Positions 1 through 11,334 are shown, numbered from the stretch's first letter. The stretch is 64,000 bases of DNA from Nipponacmea schrenckii (GCA_030562195.1 CM060202.1:25964317-26028316), one strand, 5' to 3'. Notes: generated from the letters alone by a model not told the origin. Translations and numbers: made by a program.

Positions 1-107
1 CATGGCACCTGGTAATGTAACTTTTGAATAAAGGTCTATACTTTAATTGACCAACAGGGAGCATTTACTTTTATGTCCATTCTAAAAGGACGTGGTATTA
101 CTTTAAA
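1..107. mobile_element. MITE family M1, right arm (cut by window edge)
   Basis: The segment ends in a TTTAAA next to GTAATACCACGTCC (read on the minus strand), followed by a GGACATAAA-type stretch. The same arm is seen near 12.15-12.19 kb, 29.1 kb, 57.0 kb and 58.7 kb. The left part of the element lies outside the window. No protein is encoded. Confidence 0.5.
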
Positions 108-1110
108 TAATGTAAATACTATCGATGCAATCCTGAATGCTGAATAGACAAATACTCTTGAAAACGGATAACAGCTGTTAAGGTATACCGGAATGTGGGC
201 ATGATCTGCCCTACTGTTATGATGGTGATAGCAGAAAGGCCTTTAAAGTATAATATTTTTTGGTCCATCCTGTTAAAAGGTTGCGCTCGGACGTCGTTTT
301 AACGTTATTTTTTCTGAATTGAAAGGGGCAGATGTTAAATTCGATTATCAAAAACATCGTAAATTATACTTAAAAAATATATATTAATATATGCTATTTA
401 CATGTATCTACTTGATTAAACTGAATTTGTTTTTAAGTGGTTAATTAAAAATGATGTATACTAATTGATAATTAAGCAGTTTGACCTATTTTTGGCTTTA
501 TAATGACTCAATATTATTTGATGAAACCTTAAGAATAAGTAGGAGACTTCTCTACAATTACGCGTTAATTTTGCTTAAATCTGTAGTTTTCTTACAACTA
601 ACAATATAGCCCTTACTGTTGTACAGTTTGGTGATAAAGTTGCTGTCCTGGTTGGTGATGCCGAACTTCAAGATTATGTGTTTTTGTATAAATATATTAA
701 ATATACATTTAATGAGATTGTTTTTATTTCTATTATGTTATATAGTTTACCGGATTATCGTGCCCTAGTGGGTTAAAAACCAGGACAATGGAGATCGTGA
801 GAAGTGAGAACCCGTCAAAAATATACCAAACATTAAAAGTTTACGTTATCTTTTAAAATATTTTTGGAGTTGTAAACATAACAATTGCATTCTCTTATTT
901 AAAACTTTCAGATACGTTAAGAAATACATTTTGCTAGTTATTTTTTTGTAAATTTTTCGTAAATTTGAGCAAAAACATTTTCAGCCCACAAAAACTGAGT
1001 GACCCTATAAACGAAGCAACGCCCAATACTTGCAGAATACTTTCGGATCATAAAGTCCTGATGACCGTTAATACAACCAACTCGTTACATATTGATGATC
1101 TGTCTCATTT
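108..1110. other. Anonymous AT-rich DNA
   Basis: No coding frame, tandem repeat or family shared with the rest of the window was recognised. The 69-codon frame starting at 965 runs into the SINE that follows and has no recognisable protein features. Confidence 0.5.
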
Positions 1111-1385
1111 GTGGGGTTCTATAGCACAGCGGTTAGAGCTTGGTTACGCTGAAAATGTCGGACGTGAGATCTAATCTCGATCGGTGTGTGAAAGTTCTAT
1201 CACCTTGAATAAGTCATTTTCACTCACAATTCCTGTCCACCTAGCTGTAAATGGGTACGGATAATCCGGGAAAGATCAATGCCAAGAGGTTTGGCAAAGG
1301 ACAAGCTGGTAGAAAGCATACCTATCACGACGGACATGTGAACCTAAGTTGTTATCCTTGTAAAATATAGTTGTATATTTTTTTT
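1111..1385 (+). mobile_element. SINE-A copy 1 (tRNA-like head)
   Basis: The head carries TAGCACAGCGGTTAGAGC, which fits a pol III A box, and a degenerate B box about 50 bases on (GATCTAATCTCGATC). A body conserved across the window follows (ACCTTGAATAAGTCAT, AAATGGGTACGGATAATCC, ATGCCAAGAGGTTTGG, CTGGTAGAAAG). It closes with AAAATATAGTTGT and a T run. At least eight other copies or fragments lie in this window on both strands. The tRNA origin is inferred from the A box; the isoacceptor cannot be read. Confidence 0.75.
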
Positions 1386-1844
1386 TATTACCGTGGTTAT
1401 GCTGTAGAGCGTTTGCAGAACCTCACAGTAAGGATTTTTGAACGAGCTTAAATAGCATGTAGAATATAGAGCGGAACGAAGTAATGCATTTTAATCATAT
1501 TTCATTTTACGTAAACGCATTCTGTTTGTACTCTACGATATAAAACCAAGAAATAAAAGATAAAATTAATCGAATACACCCATTGAGGATCTCGAATTCT
1601 ATACGATATGAAATAACAGCTAAATAATAACTCTGGCTTCTGTCAGAATTTATTTCAATGTTTTTATTCTGTTATTTTATACTTCCTGATAGACTTACAA
1701 ACCTCTTCTTATTTAATAAGATCTTTCTCAATTGGTATGTAAAGTTTTAACATAACGTGTGCAAAATTCCAAATAAAGAACTCGAGAGTGCTGTCTTGAC
1801 GAAACAATTTTAATATTTCACCAAAATGTAAAAGGTTAACATTG
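1386..1844. other. Anonymous AT-rich DNA
   Basis: Nothing was recognised. The sequence grades into the minisatellite that follows. Confidence 0.4.
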
Positions 1845-2228
1845 TGAAGATATAATGAAGAAAGTAATAAGTGTGAAGATGTACAAGTACGAAACCGTAG
1901 TAGTTTGACATTGTGAAGATGTATAAGATAAATTTTGTAATAGCTTGACATTGTGAAGATGTATAAGTATGAAGTTTATAATGTCTTGACATTGTGTAAG
2001 TTGAAGTAAATAGGATTATAGCTTGACATTGTGAAGATGTATAAGATAAATTTTGTAATAGCTTGACATTGTGAAGATGTATAAGTATGAAGTTTATAAT
2101 GTCTTGACATTGTGTAAGTTGAAGTAAATAGGATTATAGCTTGACATTGTGAAGATGTATAAGATAAATTTTGTAATAGCTTAACCATGCAGAGATGTAT
2201 AAGTTGAAGTTTATTATAACTTGACAAA
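1845..2228. repeat. Minisatellite, 40-bp type with 118-bp higher-order unit
   Basis: The basic motif is TAGCTTGACATTGTGAAGAT followed by GTATAAGTATGAAGTTTATAA and variants. Two adjacent 118-bp blocks (1925-2042 and 2043-2160) read as identical and a third starts at 2161 before diverging. Minus-strand ORFs here are frames through the repeat (periodic SSQCQ / HNVK-like strings), not genes. Confidence 0.9.
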
Positions 2229-2269
2229 GAAGCACAATATATATGAATATACTATTTCTGACATTTTAA

Positions 2270-2758
2270 AGCGGCCCAGGCTTTATTTGTTTCGGACAAT
2301 CATCCGACAGCCTCAAACACATGAAATCTTTTTGTTAGCTAATCAGAAATAGTCTACAGAGCTTACCTTTGAAATTTGAGCTTCAAATCCATGTGTATCC
2401 ATAATTATCCGTGTTTGAAAAATCATAATGTCGTAAGAAATTACGAACGTCCCGCCATATTGGAAAACGGTTCGTCTTGATAATAAAAGAGTTATCCTTC
2501 CCGTCGTGCAATAGCGGTCATCTATATAAATAGACTACAACGCATTTTCAATTGTAGACTTTGTCAACAGGACACACAATTTTCAGACTGACTGGAGACC
2601 AGCCCCGTACAGCACGGAAAAAAAATGAAAAGTGAAATTTTTTGTTTGAGGTATTTTTCAAGGTATTTTGCGAATTTCTTAGAGCTTGAGTATTTCTGAG
2701 GGCTGTTTAAATGTAACAAAGGCCCAAAACGACCCCTAAAAATCAAGCCTGGGCCTCT
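2270..2758. mobile_element. TTAA-flanked MITE, family M3 copy 1
   Basis: The 489-bp element is flanked by TTAA at 2266-2269 and 2759-2762. Its termini are inverted: AGCGGCCCAGGCTT at the left and AAGCCTGGGCCTCT at the right. A second copy lies at 10144-10634, colinear over the full length. TTAA targets are typical of the piggyBac superfamily, so it is probably a non-autonomous piggyBac-like element. The 60-codon minus-strand frame inside is not a gene. Confidence 0.8.
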
Positions 2759-2777
2759 TTAACTCAACATTTCACAT

Positions 2778-2841
2778 GCTCATACAGGCAGCGTTATCAA
2801 GAGATCTTTTGATCTCTCTTGATAACGCTGCCTGTATGAGC
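2778..2841. repeat. Long near-perfect hairpin
   Basis: The arm GCTCATACAGGCAGCGTTAT plus CAAGAGA (2778-2804) is repeated in perfect inverse at the right (ending 2841), giving a 27-bp stem with a loop of about ten bases containing TTTTGA. A single-arm copy is present near 41310-41345. It sits about 15 bp right of the M3 element. Confidence 0.85.
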
Positions 2842-2899
2842 TTGTGAACCGTTAAGGTCACGTACGCCTGCGCCTATTTCTATATGTATTATAAGCATT

Positions 2900-2975
2900 A
2901 TAATAACTTGACATTGTGAAGATGTACAAGTACGAAGCCTGTAATAACTTGATATTGTAAAGATGTAACTGACTT
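2900..2975. repeat. Fragment of the 40-bp minisatellite
   Basis: Two degenerate units carry AACTTGACATTGTGAAGATG and TAACTTGATATTGTAAAGATG, matching the array at 1845-2228. Confidence 0.75.
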
Positions 2976-4009
2976 TAAATGCATGCAGTTTCCGATTTTA
3001 CAAACGTTGGTCTTGTTAAATGACCAAAGCAAAGACCATATGACCATGACTAACAGCCCCTTTGCAATTATTGTCAATGAACGATGATGGCCTAACAGAC
3101 TCTAAACAATAAAGAAATAAAGAACTAATCATAAACTCGTTAATGCTATACATGCTACTAATTATCGTATCCAGAGAAACGGTGTTAGTCTCCAGGCACC
3201 AATATTAAGACCATTCCATGCCCCTATAGAGAAGTTTTAAAGGTCATTATACCGATAACAATAGAATCCATGATAATGATGATTAGGCCAGGAGACAACG
3301 AACTTAAATTTAAAATGGGGTATAAACACTGAAAAGTATCAACAACAAAAAGCAAGATTTATAAATACTGTTGTAACAGCTCCTTTTAAATTTAAGGTTG
3401 ATAGCAAATAAACTGAAATTTTAATCACAAATATTAATCAAATAATATATTCAAACCGGACGTAAGTAATTGCATATAATTTTACAGAATTAAATCTACA
3501 TATCAAGTAATATAAAAGAAACATATGAAAGCTTTTGTTTGTGGATAAAACAGGGAGCACCTTCTCAACATTGTCACTGTGTCAATAAGGCTCAAAACAC
3601 AGATATTATAGCAAACGTTTTGATGGAATCCAAATCTACCAGCTGGTGAAAAGTCTGTATAGCTTACTAATCCTTTAAGGCATTGAACACAATCTATTCC
3701 ATATTCCAGATAGATACATGTAAACATTAAAAAGCAATTTTATGGCATAACGTCTCCAGATAGTGTTTGGTTGGTGAAGGGGTTAATGTTCATTACTGGT
3801 AATAAGAAATGATTTAAGATAATGGCCCCTCTGGGCTGATACACGTATTGCATTACCAGAATAAAAAAAGAGCCGGGATAATCCCATCTTCCAGTAGGCC
3901 TATCATGTTATTACGAACATTGTTTAACCTTGTATGTGTAGTTTAGGATGATGTCAGGGAAGATTTGCCTCTTGCAAACTCGTTTTTTTCCTTTTCTGTC
4001 AAAAAAAAT
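2976..4009. other. Anonymous AT-rich DNA
   Basis: No gene or repeat family was recognised. The 74-codon minus-strand frame at 3503-3727 is cysteine-rich in places but has no recognisable family and no supporting context. Confidence 0.4.
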
Positions 4010-4010
4010 A

Positions 4011-4053
<43 letters not shown>
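4010..4053. repeat. (ATT)n microsatellite
   Basis: An uninterrupted TAT/ATT run of about 44 bases. Confidence 0.95.
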
Positions 4054-5339
4054 GACATTAGAAAAAAATGTCGACCTTGAAAGTTGTTCACCATTTTAAT
4101 TTTTTATTGGTGGAGTTCTCTTTTAAAGGGTTTGGGGCTCGTGGACTTGGTTTATCCTGTACCTCCATTGGGTGGAATACTATACAAATGGGCCCAAAGA
4201 AAGTAAATACAGAATACTATAGAGGCCTTTCAGTAAGTAATTAAATGATAAATAGAAGAAATATGAACCTCAATCATCACTCATTTTACCTCCATTTCTA
4301 GAGAATCAATATTTTTATATTATTAGTCTTAAAGCCATCTTGATAGGTTCGTCTAATCACCATTTATATCTTACAATACCTCACACAACCGCAATCAACA
4401 ACGACTGACTACCACGTCACATCAAGGACGTCATATTACGAATACATACGAGAAGGCATATGGGTATCGTTCTACATGAACTTACGACAATTTTTTTCAG
4501 TCGTAAATGTAAAACACAATTTAAAGACAGTTTTTTGGAACGCACGTAATCGTTAACGACAGTTGTAAGTTCAAGTCTTAATCGTAAACTTGCGAATTGT
4601 GGAATTATGCCAGATTCTACGATGTAAAACCGCTGCGATAGTTTCGGATGATTATCACTGTTTACTGTATGATAACGTCAAAGAATGCCTTAATCATCAA
4701 AAACGAACATACTCGAACACCATTTTCATAAATAATACGAGAAAAAGACAAGCAATGTTTTTTTTTTGATATGATTAAGTAATACGTCACAAGTTTCTCA
4801 ACAAGGACTATTGACTCTTTATAAACGTCAAAGAACCACTTTGCCACTTCATATAAATACGATGGAAATTACAATCCTTATAAAGAACATGCAGTTTTTC
4901 TGATCTTCATTAAAATAACATGTCTAAAAATGCGATTATATGTTCGAGACGTAAATGGCAGATGCTATCTCGAATAGATTTCGTTGTTGACAATAACTTC
5001 TGACAGATTGACAAAGAAAGACATTACATGATGTACAGTTATTCACTTTTCTTTGATATATCTTTTCATTTCCTCTGTTAGCGACTTGGAATCAGATTGC
5101 AGATGTTTTGTCCATATGGTTTGCTAGACATGATGATGTACGCTTACAAAGTCATGGATATCTGAACCCTAAAACCATGTTCATCATATTTCTTTTACGG
5201 GCTTATCATGACAGTCATTCAGGGCCCTTGAAAATAATAATGTTACACTCTTTATTCAGAATTAGGCACAAAATCAACATCCAGCCCATGTAAATAATAC
5301 GGCTTATTTGTTTACAGGTTTTTAAATTTTAAAGGTGTG
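4054..5339. other. Anonymous AT-rich DNA
   Basis: Nothing was recognised. Frames at 4662-4847 (minus) and 5108-5293 (plus) are short and lack family features. Confidence 0.4.
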
Positions 5340-5700
5340 GGAAATTTTTAGCGTTAAATTTCCCAACCCAAATCGCTGCATTTTTTTCTCGGCCATGTAG
5401 GGGAAAGGGGAAAAATTGCAAGAGCCTACTCTTTTTGGTTTTAATTGCCGGGGGATTTTTAATTTTCCATGGCATTAGCCATTTTAACAACTGCACCAGT
5501 TTGTTTATAGATGTAATAAAAATATAATATATATCCCCAAAATCTGTCGAATATTTTGAAATACCCCCAGAGAAGAGCCATTCCCTTTTCTTGTATTATC
5601 AGTTTTTTTCCCGACATGGTCGCATTTTTCCCAAAATAAGGTCGGGTTGAGGCTTCACCCGCGGCTCCGGGGTTTTAAAAATGACTAAGGGGACTAAGTT
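5340..5700. other. Homopolymer-distorted sequence containing a blurred SINE-B stretch
   Basis: Runs such as GGGGAAAGGGGAAAAATTGC, CCCCCAGAG and TTTTTTTCCC are frequent and unlike the flanks. The part around 5405-5470 (AGCCTACTCTTTTTGG, then GCCGGGGGATTTTTAA) follows the order of the SINE-B body (AGCCTACTCTTTTTGCGATT, then GTCGAGGGATCTTTAAC) with errors mainly in homopolymers. The likely reading is low-quality consensus over a repeat; true divergence is the alternative. Confidence 0.45.
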
Positions 5701-6230
5701 CTTTAACAGCTGATCCCTACCGCTTTTATCATCGGATAAAACCCGTTCTAGGCCACTCTGAACGCATTATAATATCACTCAACGTCTGTCGAGAGTTTTG
5801 AAATATAATTCAGAGTAAAAGACCTTTTTATTAGCCTGTGAGTAATAAATCCAAATTTAATCTAACTGGTTGACAGGCTAATCATATCTATTACTTCTTA
5901 TTTTATCCAATCCAGTTTCCCTGGCGTCTTCTTCCACGCTGTTAACTACATATTCAAAAGATCTGTTCAAAATGTCAAATTTCTGGTAAATAATATTCCT
6001 TAAACATGCATTATGACATCGCGGCTCATTTCTCTGAGCTGGGCCGTCAAAATAATCCTAACTTTAGTCTAAAAAAAACTTTAATAAATTTGACTGGATA
6101 TCAGAATATCGGAACAAGTTCTGGAATAAAATTGCCTCACATGACTTGTTCTCCTTGTTTTCACGAACTTACCGTACTGCTGTAGCCACCCTTTTTGGTA
6201 TCACAAAATTTTTTAAAAGAAGCGATTTGG
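5701..6230. other. Anonymous AT-rich DNA
   Basis: Nothing was recognised. Confidence 0.35.
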
Positions 6231-6345
6231 TTGGATTGTATGTTAGCTAAAACAACCAATCACCGACCTCGACGGAAAGTCATAAACACAGATTAAAGCC
6301 ATAAAGGTGTCTATGATTGGTTGTTAACATTGGCGTGCAATTAAA
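6231..6345. mobile_element. Small MITE, family M4 copy 1
   Basis: The left end is TTGGATTGTATGTTAGC and the right end ATTGGCGTGCAATTAAA, an imperfect inverted pair. A nested inverted pair, AACAACCAATCA and TGATTGGTTGTT, holds two opposed CCAAT boxes. A second copy lies at 15208-15335. Confidence 0.5.
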
Positions 6346-7054
6346 TTAATTCACTGAGTTCACAGAAACAAGAAAGTAGGTTATTGAAGTAAAGGTATAA
6401 GGTAGTACTTTGTAATGTTTGCTCAAAGCCAAGCGTTAAAGCTGAAATGAAAATGAAAATTTATAAATTTACTGCATGGCTTAAGAGGCTTAATTTGAAA
6501 GTAAGTGGCTTAAAAAGAACCCCAGTAGGTAATTAATATTAAAGTGAGCTATGAAATGAATGCCTCACCTCTGGTTCTATGATGCAGTTTTCTTCCGGAT
6601 ATTAATTTCCAAAGCCCCATATCGATAGTTAAAAGTAAGAAGTACGACTAATGAAACACGGTTAGTGTAAAAAATCAATAGAAATGTAATAATTTGAAAT
6701 TCCCTATGGTTGTTTTCTGTAATATGATCAATTTGGTATGAAAGAAAATACAATTATATTACTATTTGCCCCATTATTATTCAATTATCTTAGGGTATTA
6801 ATTTTGTATGTTTCTATACTTCTATTAAATTTGTTACTAACATAAATAACTTAACTCTTGACATTGGCTGACTGTTTCGATACATACTGCTACAGGTGGA
6901 CAAGATGGGGTCACGGGAGGCAATTATTCCCAACCAAAACAAAAAGCGATTGCTCCCCTGAAAAAATTTATAGATGGCTGATAAATTTCATTACTGCAAA
7001 TGAAGAACATACTAGTACTTCAATTTCCTCAGGATATATTACCTGTCCCTCCAA
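6346..7054. other. Anonymous AT-rich DNA
   Basis: Nothing was recognised. The 94-codon frame at 6858-7142 spans unique sequence and part of a SINE-B, so it is not a credible gene. Confidence 0.4.
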
Positions 7055-7245
7055 AAAGTCAAATCTGACAGGGTTCAATCCGGCAAAGGTCGAAAACTCT
7101 CGGATTTACCTGTCTGTGATGCAGGTTGAGGGACTATCCTGATAGAACAATAAACCGAGGTCCCGAGTAAGCTAATGCCACTGGTATTGCACGTTGTCCG
7201 TCTCCATTTGTAGTGCAGAGAAGTAGAAGATAAAACTCTATATAT
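7055..7245 (+). mobile_element. SINE-B copy, 5' truncated
   Basis: The B box GGGTTCAATCC at about 7070 is followed by the SINE-B body in order: CAAAGGTCGAAA, CTGTCTGTGATGCAGGTTGA, AATAAACCGAGGTCCCG, then the tail half GTAGTGCAGAGAAGTAGAAG. The A-box half is missing or unrecognisable. Confidence 0.65.
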
Positions 7246-7653
7246 TTCGTTTTTAGTAAATTTCCACCTACATCGTTCTTTTCGTCTAATCGATTCACTT
7301 CATTATAAGATCTTTATCATGCGATGTAAGATAGATTTAGAGATAATAGATTACATGAGCCCTTCCTAGATAGTATATTAGAGAACTTGTCTGCGATTCG
7401 CTTAAAAACATCAGATCAATAACCGTTAATTCGGATGTTATAACAATTTGCAATATTCTTAATCTTGACTTTGTGCATTGTTACGTGTTTGTTTTCCATT
7501 AGTTGGTATCCCATCATGTTGTCATAAATTGAGCGTGTAATTTCACAGTGCGATTAACATCATAGCAATCACAGGAAACCGTAAATGTCTAACTTTCAAA
7601 TTGTTCCTAATGCTCTAGACTTTATGCAACGTTTGCTTTATAGATAACTTTAA

Positions 7654-7900
7654 AGGGATACTGCCTCTTAGGATGACCAACAAATTGAAATTTCTATACC
7701 TAGTCAAAATGTGTCTAGGTTCCCCAGAACTACACAACAGAATCATTCTATTATCTAATATACCCAAAAAACTATGTAATAATCCACTTAACTAGGTAAT
7801 TTTGAAACATGTTAAGCATCATTTTTTCCTATAATCACATAGTTTAATGAATACATCATCTGATAATCTGTAGACATGGCACATAGCAATTATATCTGAT
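7654..7900. mobile_element. MITE family M1, left-end copy
   Basis: A TTAA at 7650-7653 precedes AGGGATACTGCCTCTTAGGA. The interior (CAACAGAATCATTC, TATGTAATAATCCA) lines up with the M1 copy at 58733-59080. The right end is not clear. Confidence 0.5.
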
Positions 7901-8276
7901 GAAAGTAAATAAAACTGCCATAGACCAAATTTGGGACTTTGAATTAAAAATTTTATGTCCAAGCGGTATGTTCTAAGCGGTAGTATTTCTTTAAACGATA
8001 GCAGGAAATGGTAGATCTAACCACTTTGTTTGTTCCATGTTTGTTTTGTATGAGTCTGTGCCTTTCTGTGATTTCTTTATTTTGTTTAATAGATAATCGG
8101 ATCATGGTTTTGTTGAAAACTCTGTGATGATCGGATTCGGAGACTTTATGTCTATCTTTTAAATCGAGAGTATTATTTCATTTTCTTCTTTGTAAATTTC
8201 TCGTTTGGTTGTCTTGAATCTCCATCTAAACATTTACAACAGGGGGAATACAGAAAAACACAAATATTTTAACAAT
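7901..8276. other. Anonymous AT-rich DNA
   Basis: Nothing was recognised. Confidence 0.35.
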
Positions 8277-8280
8277 TTAA

Positions 8281-8581
8281 AGGGACAGCATCGCCATTTA
8301 TTTCACCAATAATTTCTTAATCTCAGCAACTGGATTTAGGTAAGCCAATCAGTAATAGTGGTCACAGTTCACTATCGAATTTGAGCCTAGAAATCCATCT
8401 GCTCGAATTATCCGCCCTTGATAGTTAAAGGCTGCGATACATAGGAAAATCATATAGAAATAGAAATTGAAATCCATAGTTGTTTTTACGAACAAGGCTA
8501 CTTTAGTGTATTTCTAGTAATTTCTATATAATCTAGTCCAAAATAACAAAATTAACCCCAGAAAATGGCAAACCCGTCCCT
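8281..8581. mobile_element. TTAA-flanked MITE, family M5
   Basis: The 301-bp element is flanked by TTAA at 8277-8280 and 8582-8585, with termini AGGGACAGCATCGCC and GCAAACCCGTCCCT forming an imperfect inverted pair. An interior run (AATCAGTAATAGTGGTC) recurs at 10090-10110 and, more weakly, in the M3 elements, so the families are related or nested. Confidence 0.7.
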
Positions 8582-8585
8582 TTAA

Positions 8586-9213
8586 GTAACAAATATCATA
8601 TATGCACGATCCCAATGATAGATTTTTTTGTAGTTTGAGTTTTTAACATTGGAATCATATTAATGAAAAGGTGTAACATATTGGCTTTATTCCCAATGCA
8701 ATCTGTATATAAGCAGTGATCGTCCCGTCCCGCGTCTCCAATCTTCGGCTTCTAAACTCACTCGAAAATCATAACAGAATAACTTCATCGATTGAAGAAC
8801 ACTTTTTATGTTTGAAATTTTATATTAAAATATCGATGAGAAAGGTCGCTCGGTTTGTTTCCAAGATTTTTCTGTAATATCCTACGTTTTTAATGAATAA
8901 TTTAATATCTCCAATATCAAAATACAGTTTCAAACAACCAGTATTTATTGGACTTTTCCTATCGTTCTTGTTAGAAAACTTGATATAAAACTCCGTGTCT
9001 GTGTAGACTATTATGAAGTATTTTTTTACTGGTAACGAGAAAATTATTCTGAGTGATTTAATTAAGGTACATCAAACGCTTATTTTGTACCAAATTACTC
9101 AACCCACACTGGATCTAAGAACGGGATACTGGCATTTAATACGAAACTGCGTATGGTTCTTACGTCGAAATTGCACACACAAGAGCAGTTCATAACTATT
9201 CTGAATCTTAACC
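8586..9213. other. Anonymous AT-rich DNA
   Basis: Nothing was recognised. The 60-codon frame at 9013-9195 has no family features. Confidence 0.35.
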
Positions 9214-9342
9214 TCGACTAAATAAGTCGAATTTTAAAATGGCATGATATTTAAACAAAGTTTTCAATCAAAATAAACGCCAATCTAAGCCTTTTGAATT
9301 ACTATATCCTTTTTTCAAAATTCGACGTATTATTTCGACTGG
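9214..9342. mobile_element. Short inverted-repeat element (MITE-like)
   Basis: TCGACTAAATAAGTCGAATT at the left and AATTCGACGTATTATTTCGA at the right form an imperfect inverted pair of about 26 bases around a core of about 75 bases. No clear target duplication was seen. A second copy was not identified here. Confidence 0.5.
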
Positions 9343-9559
9343 TATAAAATGATTGTTAATTAGCGTTCGTATGTGTTATTTCATCGTGAGAACGATCCGT
9401 TGTTTCTTACGACTGGCATATTGTATATTCTCGACTGTAATTGATAGTGATAGTGTAAACGATTACCTGGCATCCATTGCGACAAGAAAACAAACCTTTC
9501 ATAACCCCAGATTTTAAGCTTTTAATTTTAGCTGGAGTTGAAGCTGGCAAATGATAACT

Positions 9560-9850
9560 TTATGATAGAATTACCCAGCCAACTGAGCTACATCCTGTTT
9601 CCTGTCCACATTTATAACAAAGCCAGATGGAAGTCAATTGACTTGCGCAGTAATTACCCTGTAAAGAATATAGAGCACAATTATATAACGACGGACATTG
9701 ACGTCAATAAGAATTTTAACATTCTAGTCAACTGAGCTACATCCTGCCCACTGTTCAAATGGAAACTATATGATAAAATGCACTCAGTAACAGACCGACT
9801 CAATAATTACTTTATAAAGAATATAGAACAATCTAAAATAGCATTAGAGA
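9560..9850 (-). repeat. Duplicated tRNA-like A-box segment
   Basis: CAACTGAGCTACATCCTG occurs at about 9580 and again at about 9729, each followed by a matching stretch that ends in AAAGAATATAGA. The period is about 150 bases. On the minus strand each contains TAGCTCAGTTG, close to a pol III A box. Probably two fragments of one tRNA-derived SINE; no B box was located. Confidence 0.45.
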
Positions 9851-10139
9851 GCTATAAATCACCTTCTTGTAGAAAACTTGTCATGTAGAACTAACCATAT
9901 ATCAACAACCAATATATCTTTATTATTTATAAAACCTCTAATTGTGAAAATAACATTCCCGTTTCACTTCGCCAGGTACTAAATTAGCCAGAAAAATGAA
10001 AAATATGTCAATTATTGTACTTTTAAGTCCATGGTTCGCCATCTTCATGGGTTATAAGTTCTTTTGTCATAGTACGGGTAAGGTTCTAGCTAATCAGTAA
10101 TAGTGATCGTAGCATTCTACGGTCGAAATTAGAACCTTA
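9851..10139. other. Anonymous DNA with an M5-like fragment
   Basis: Only the stretch at about 10085-10135 is recognised. It resembles the interior of M5 (CTAATCAGTAATAGTGATCG). Confidence 0.4.
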
Positions 10140-10143
10140 TTAA

Positions 10144-10634
10144 AGGGGCCCAGGCTTTATTGTTTCGGACAATCATCCGACAGCCTCAAACACATGAAAT
10201 CTTTTGGTTAGCTAATCAGAAATAGTCTACAGAGCTTACCTTTGAAATTTGAGCCTTCAAATCCATGTGTATCCATAATTATCCGTGTTTGAAAAATCAT
10301 AATGTCGTAAGAAATTACGAACGTCCCCACCATATTGGAAAAACGGTTCGTCTTGATAATCAAAGAGTTGATCCTTCCCGTCATGCAATAGCGGCCATCT
10401 ATATAAATAGACTACAACGCATTTTCAATTGTAGACTTTGTCAACAGGACACACAATTTTCAGACTGACTGGAGACCAGCCGCGTACAACACGGAAAAAA
10501 ATGAAAAGTGAAATTTTTTGTTTGAGGTATATTTCAAGGTACTTTGCGATTTTCTTAGAGCTTGAGTATTTCTGAGGACTGTTTAAAATGTAACAAAGGC
10601 CCAAAACGCCCCCTAAAAGTCAAGCCTGGCCTCT
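10144..10634. mobile_element. TTAA-flanked MITE, family M3 copy 2
   Basis: The 491-bp element is colinear with 2270-2758 and flanked by TTAA at 10140-10143 and 10635-10638. The left terminus is AGGGGCCCAGGCTT and the right terminus AAGCCTGGCCTCT. The two copies differ by scattered substitutions and small indels. Two ORFs of 60-67 codons inside are not conserved as frames in copy 1. Confidence 0.82.
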
Positions 10635-10874
10635 TTAATACCCTGACTACCTGGCTGACCAATTCTCTGGTATCAGAGTTAATTCGACGGTTTCATTGGG
10701 GGGTGTACATCAGAGAGAATAGCCAATCCGAGCCCGATAGATAGGCTGTTGACAATTGGCCTGCAAGTGTAATCGGGAGATATGAATGACCGTATTCGTA
10801 CAATCCGATAACATTGCCGCATGTACTTTCATAATACTTGAAATATGGCTTTTCTAGTCAACTTATTAGATGCA

Positions 10875-11100
10875 CTTCGTAATAGTTTAACATTGTCAAG
10901 GTGCAAGAAAGGTAACCATTGAAATCAAGGTACGAAGTCTCATTATGAAGATACAAGAGAGGTGGCCATTGTAGTTATGGTATAATTACGAAGATTCTAA
11001 AAGCTTTACAACGTGAAGATACAAGAAAGGTGGCTATTGCAGTCAAGGAATTAGACGCAGTAAATAGCTTGATATTGTAAAGTTAATAACACCAGTACAT
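10875..11100. repeat. Degenerate minisatellite related to the 40-bp family
   Basis: Three or four loose units carry TAGTTTAACATTGTCAAGGTG, GAAGATACAAGAAAGGTGGC and TAGCTTGATATTGTAAAG. The AAGAAAGGTGGC motif recurs at about 49170 and 55630, so this is a longer variant of the same family. Confidence 0.65.
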
Positions 11101-11334
11101 AGAAGATGTATATAGAAACGTCAGTAAATTTATAACATTACATGAGTAAAAGTAAAAAGCTGGTAGCCAGCCCAGTCTCGGTTGTTTATTACTCGACTGG
11201 AATTGAAATTAAATTAAAAATAATTTAGTGAACGTGTTTCAAATAGAATCCAGGTGTGACTTGTAAATTAACTTACAAGTGGAGATATAAAATATGTTTA
11301 GTTTTAAAGATGTGGCCACACTTTTCAAAATTTT

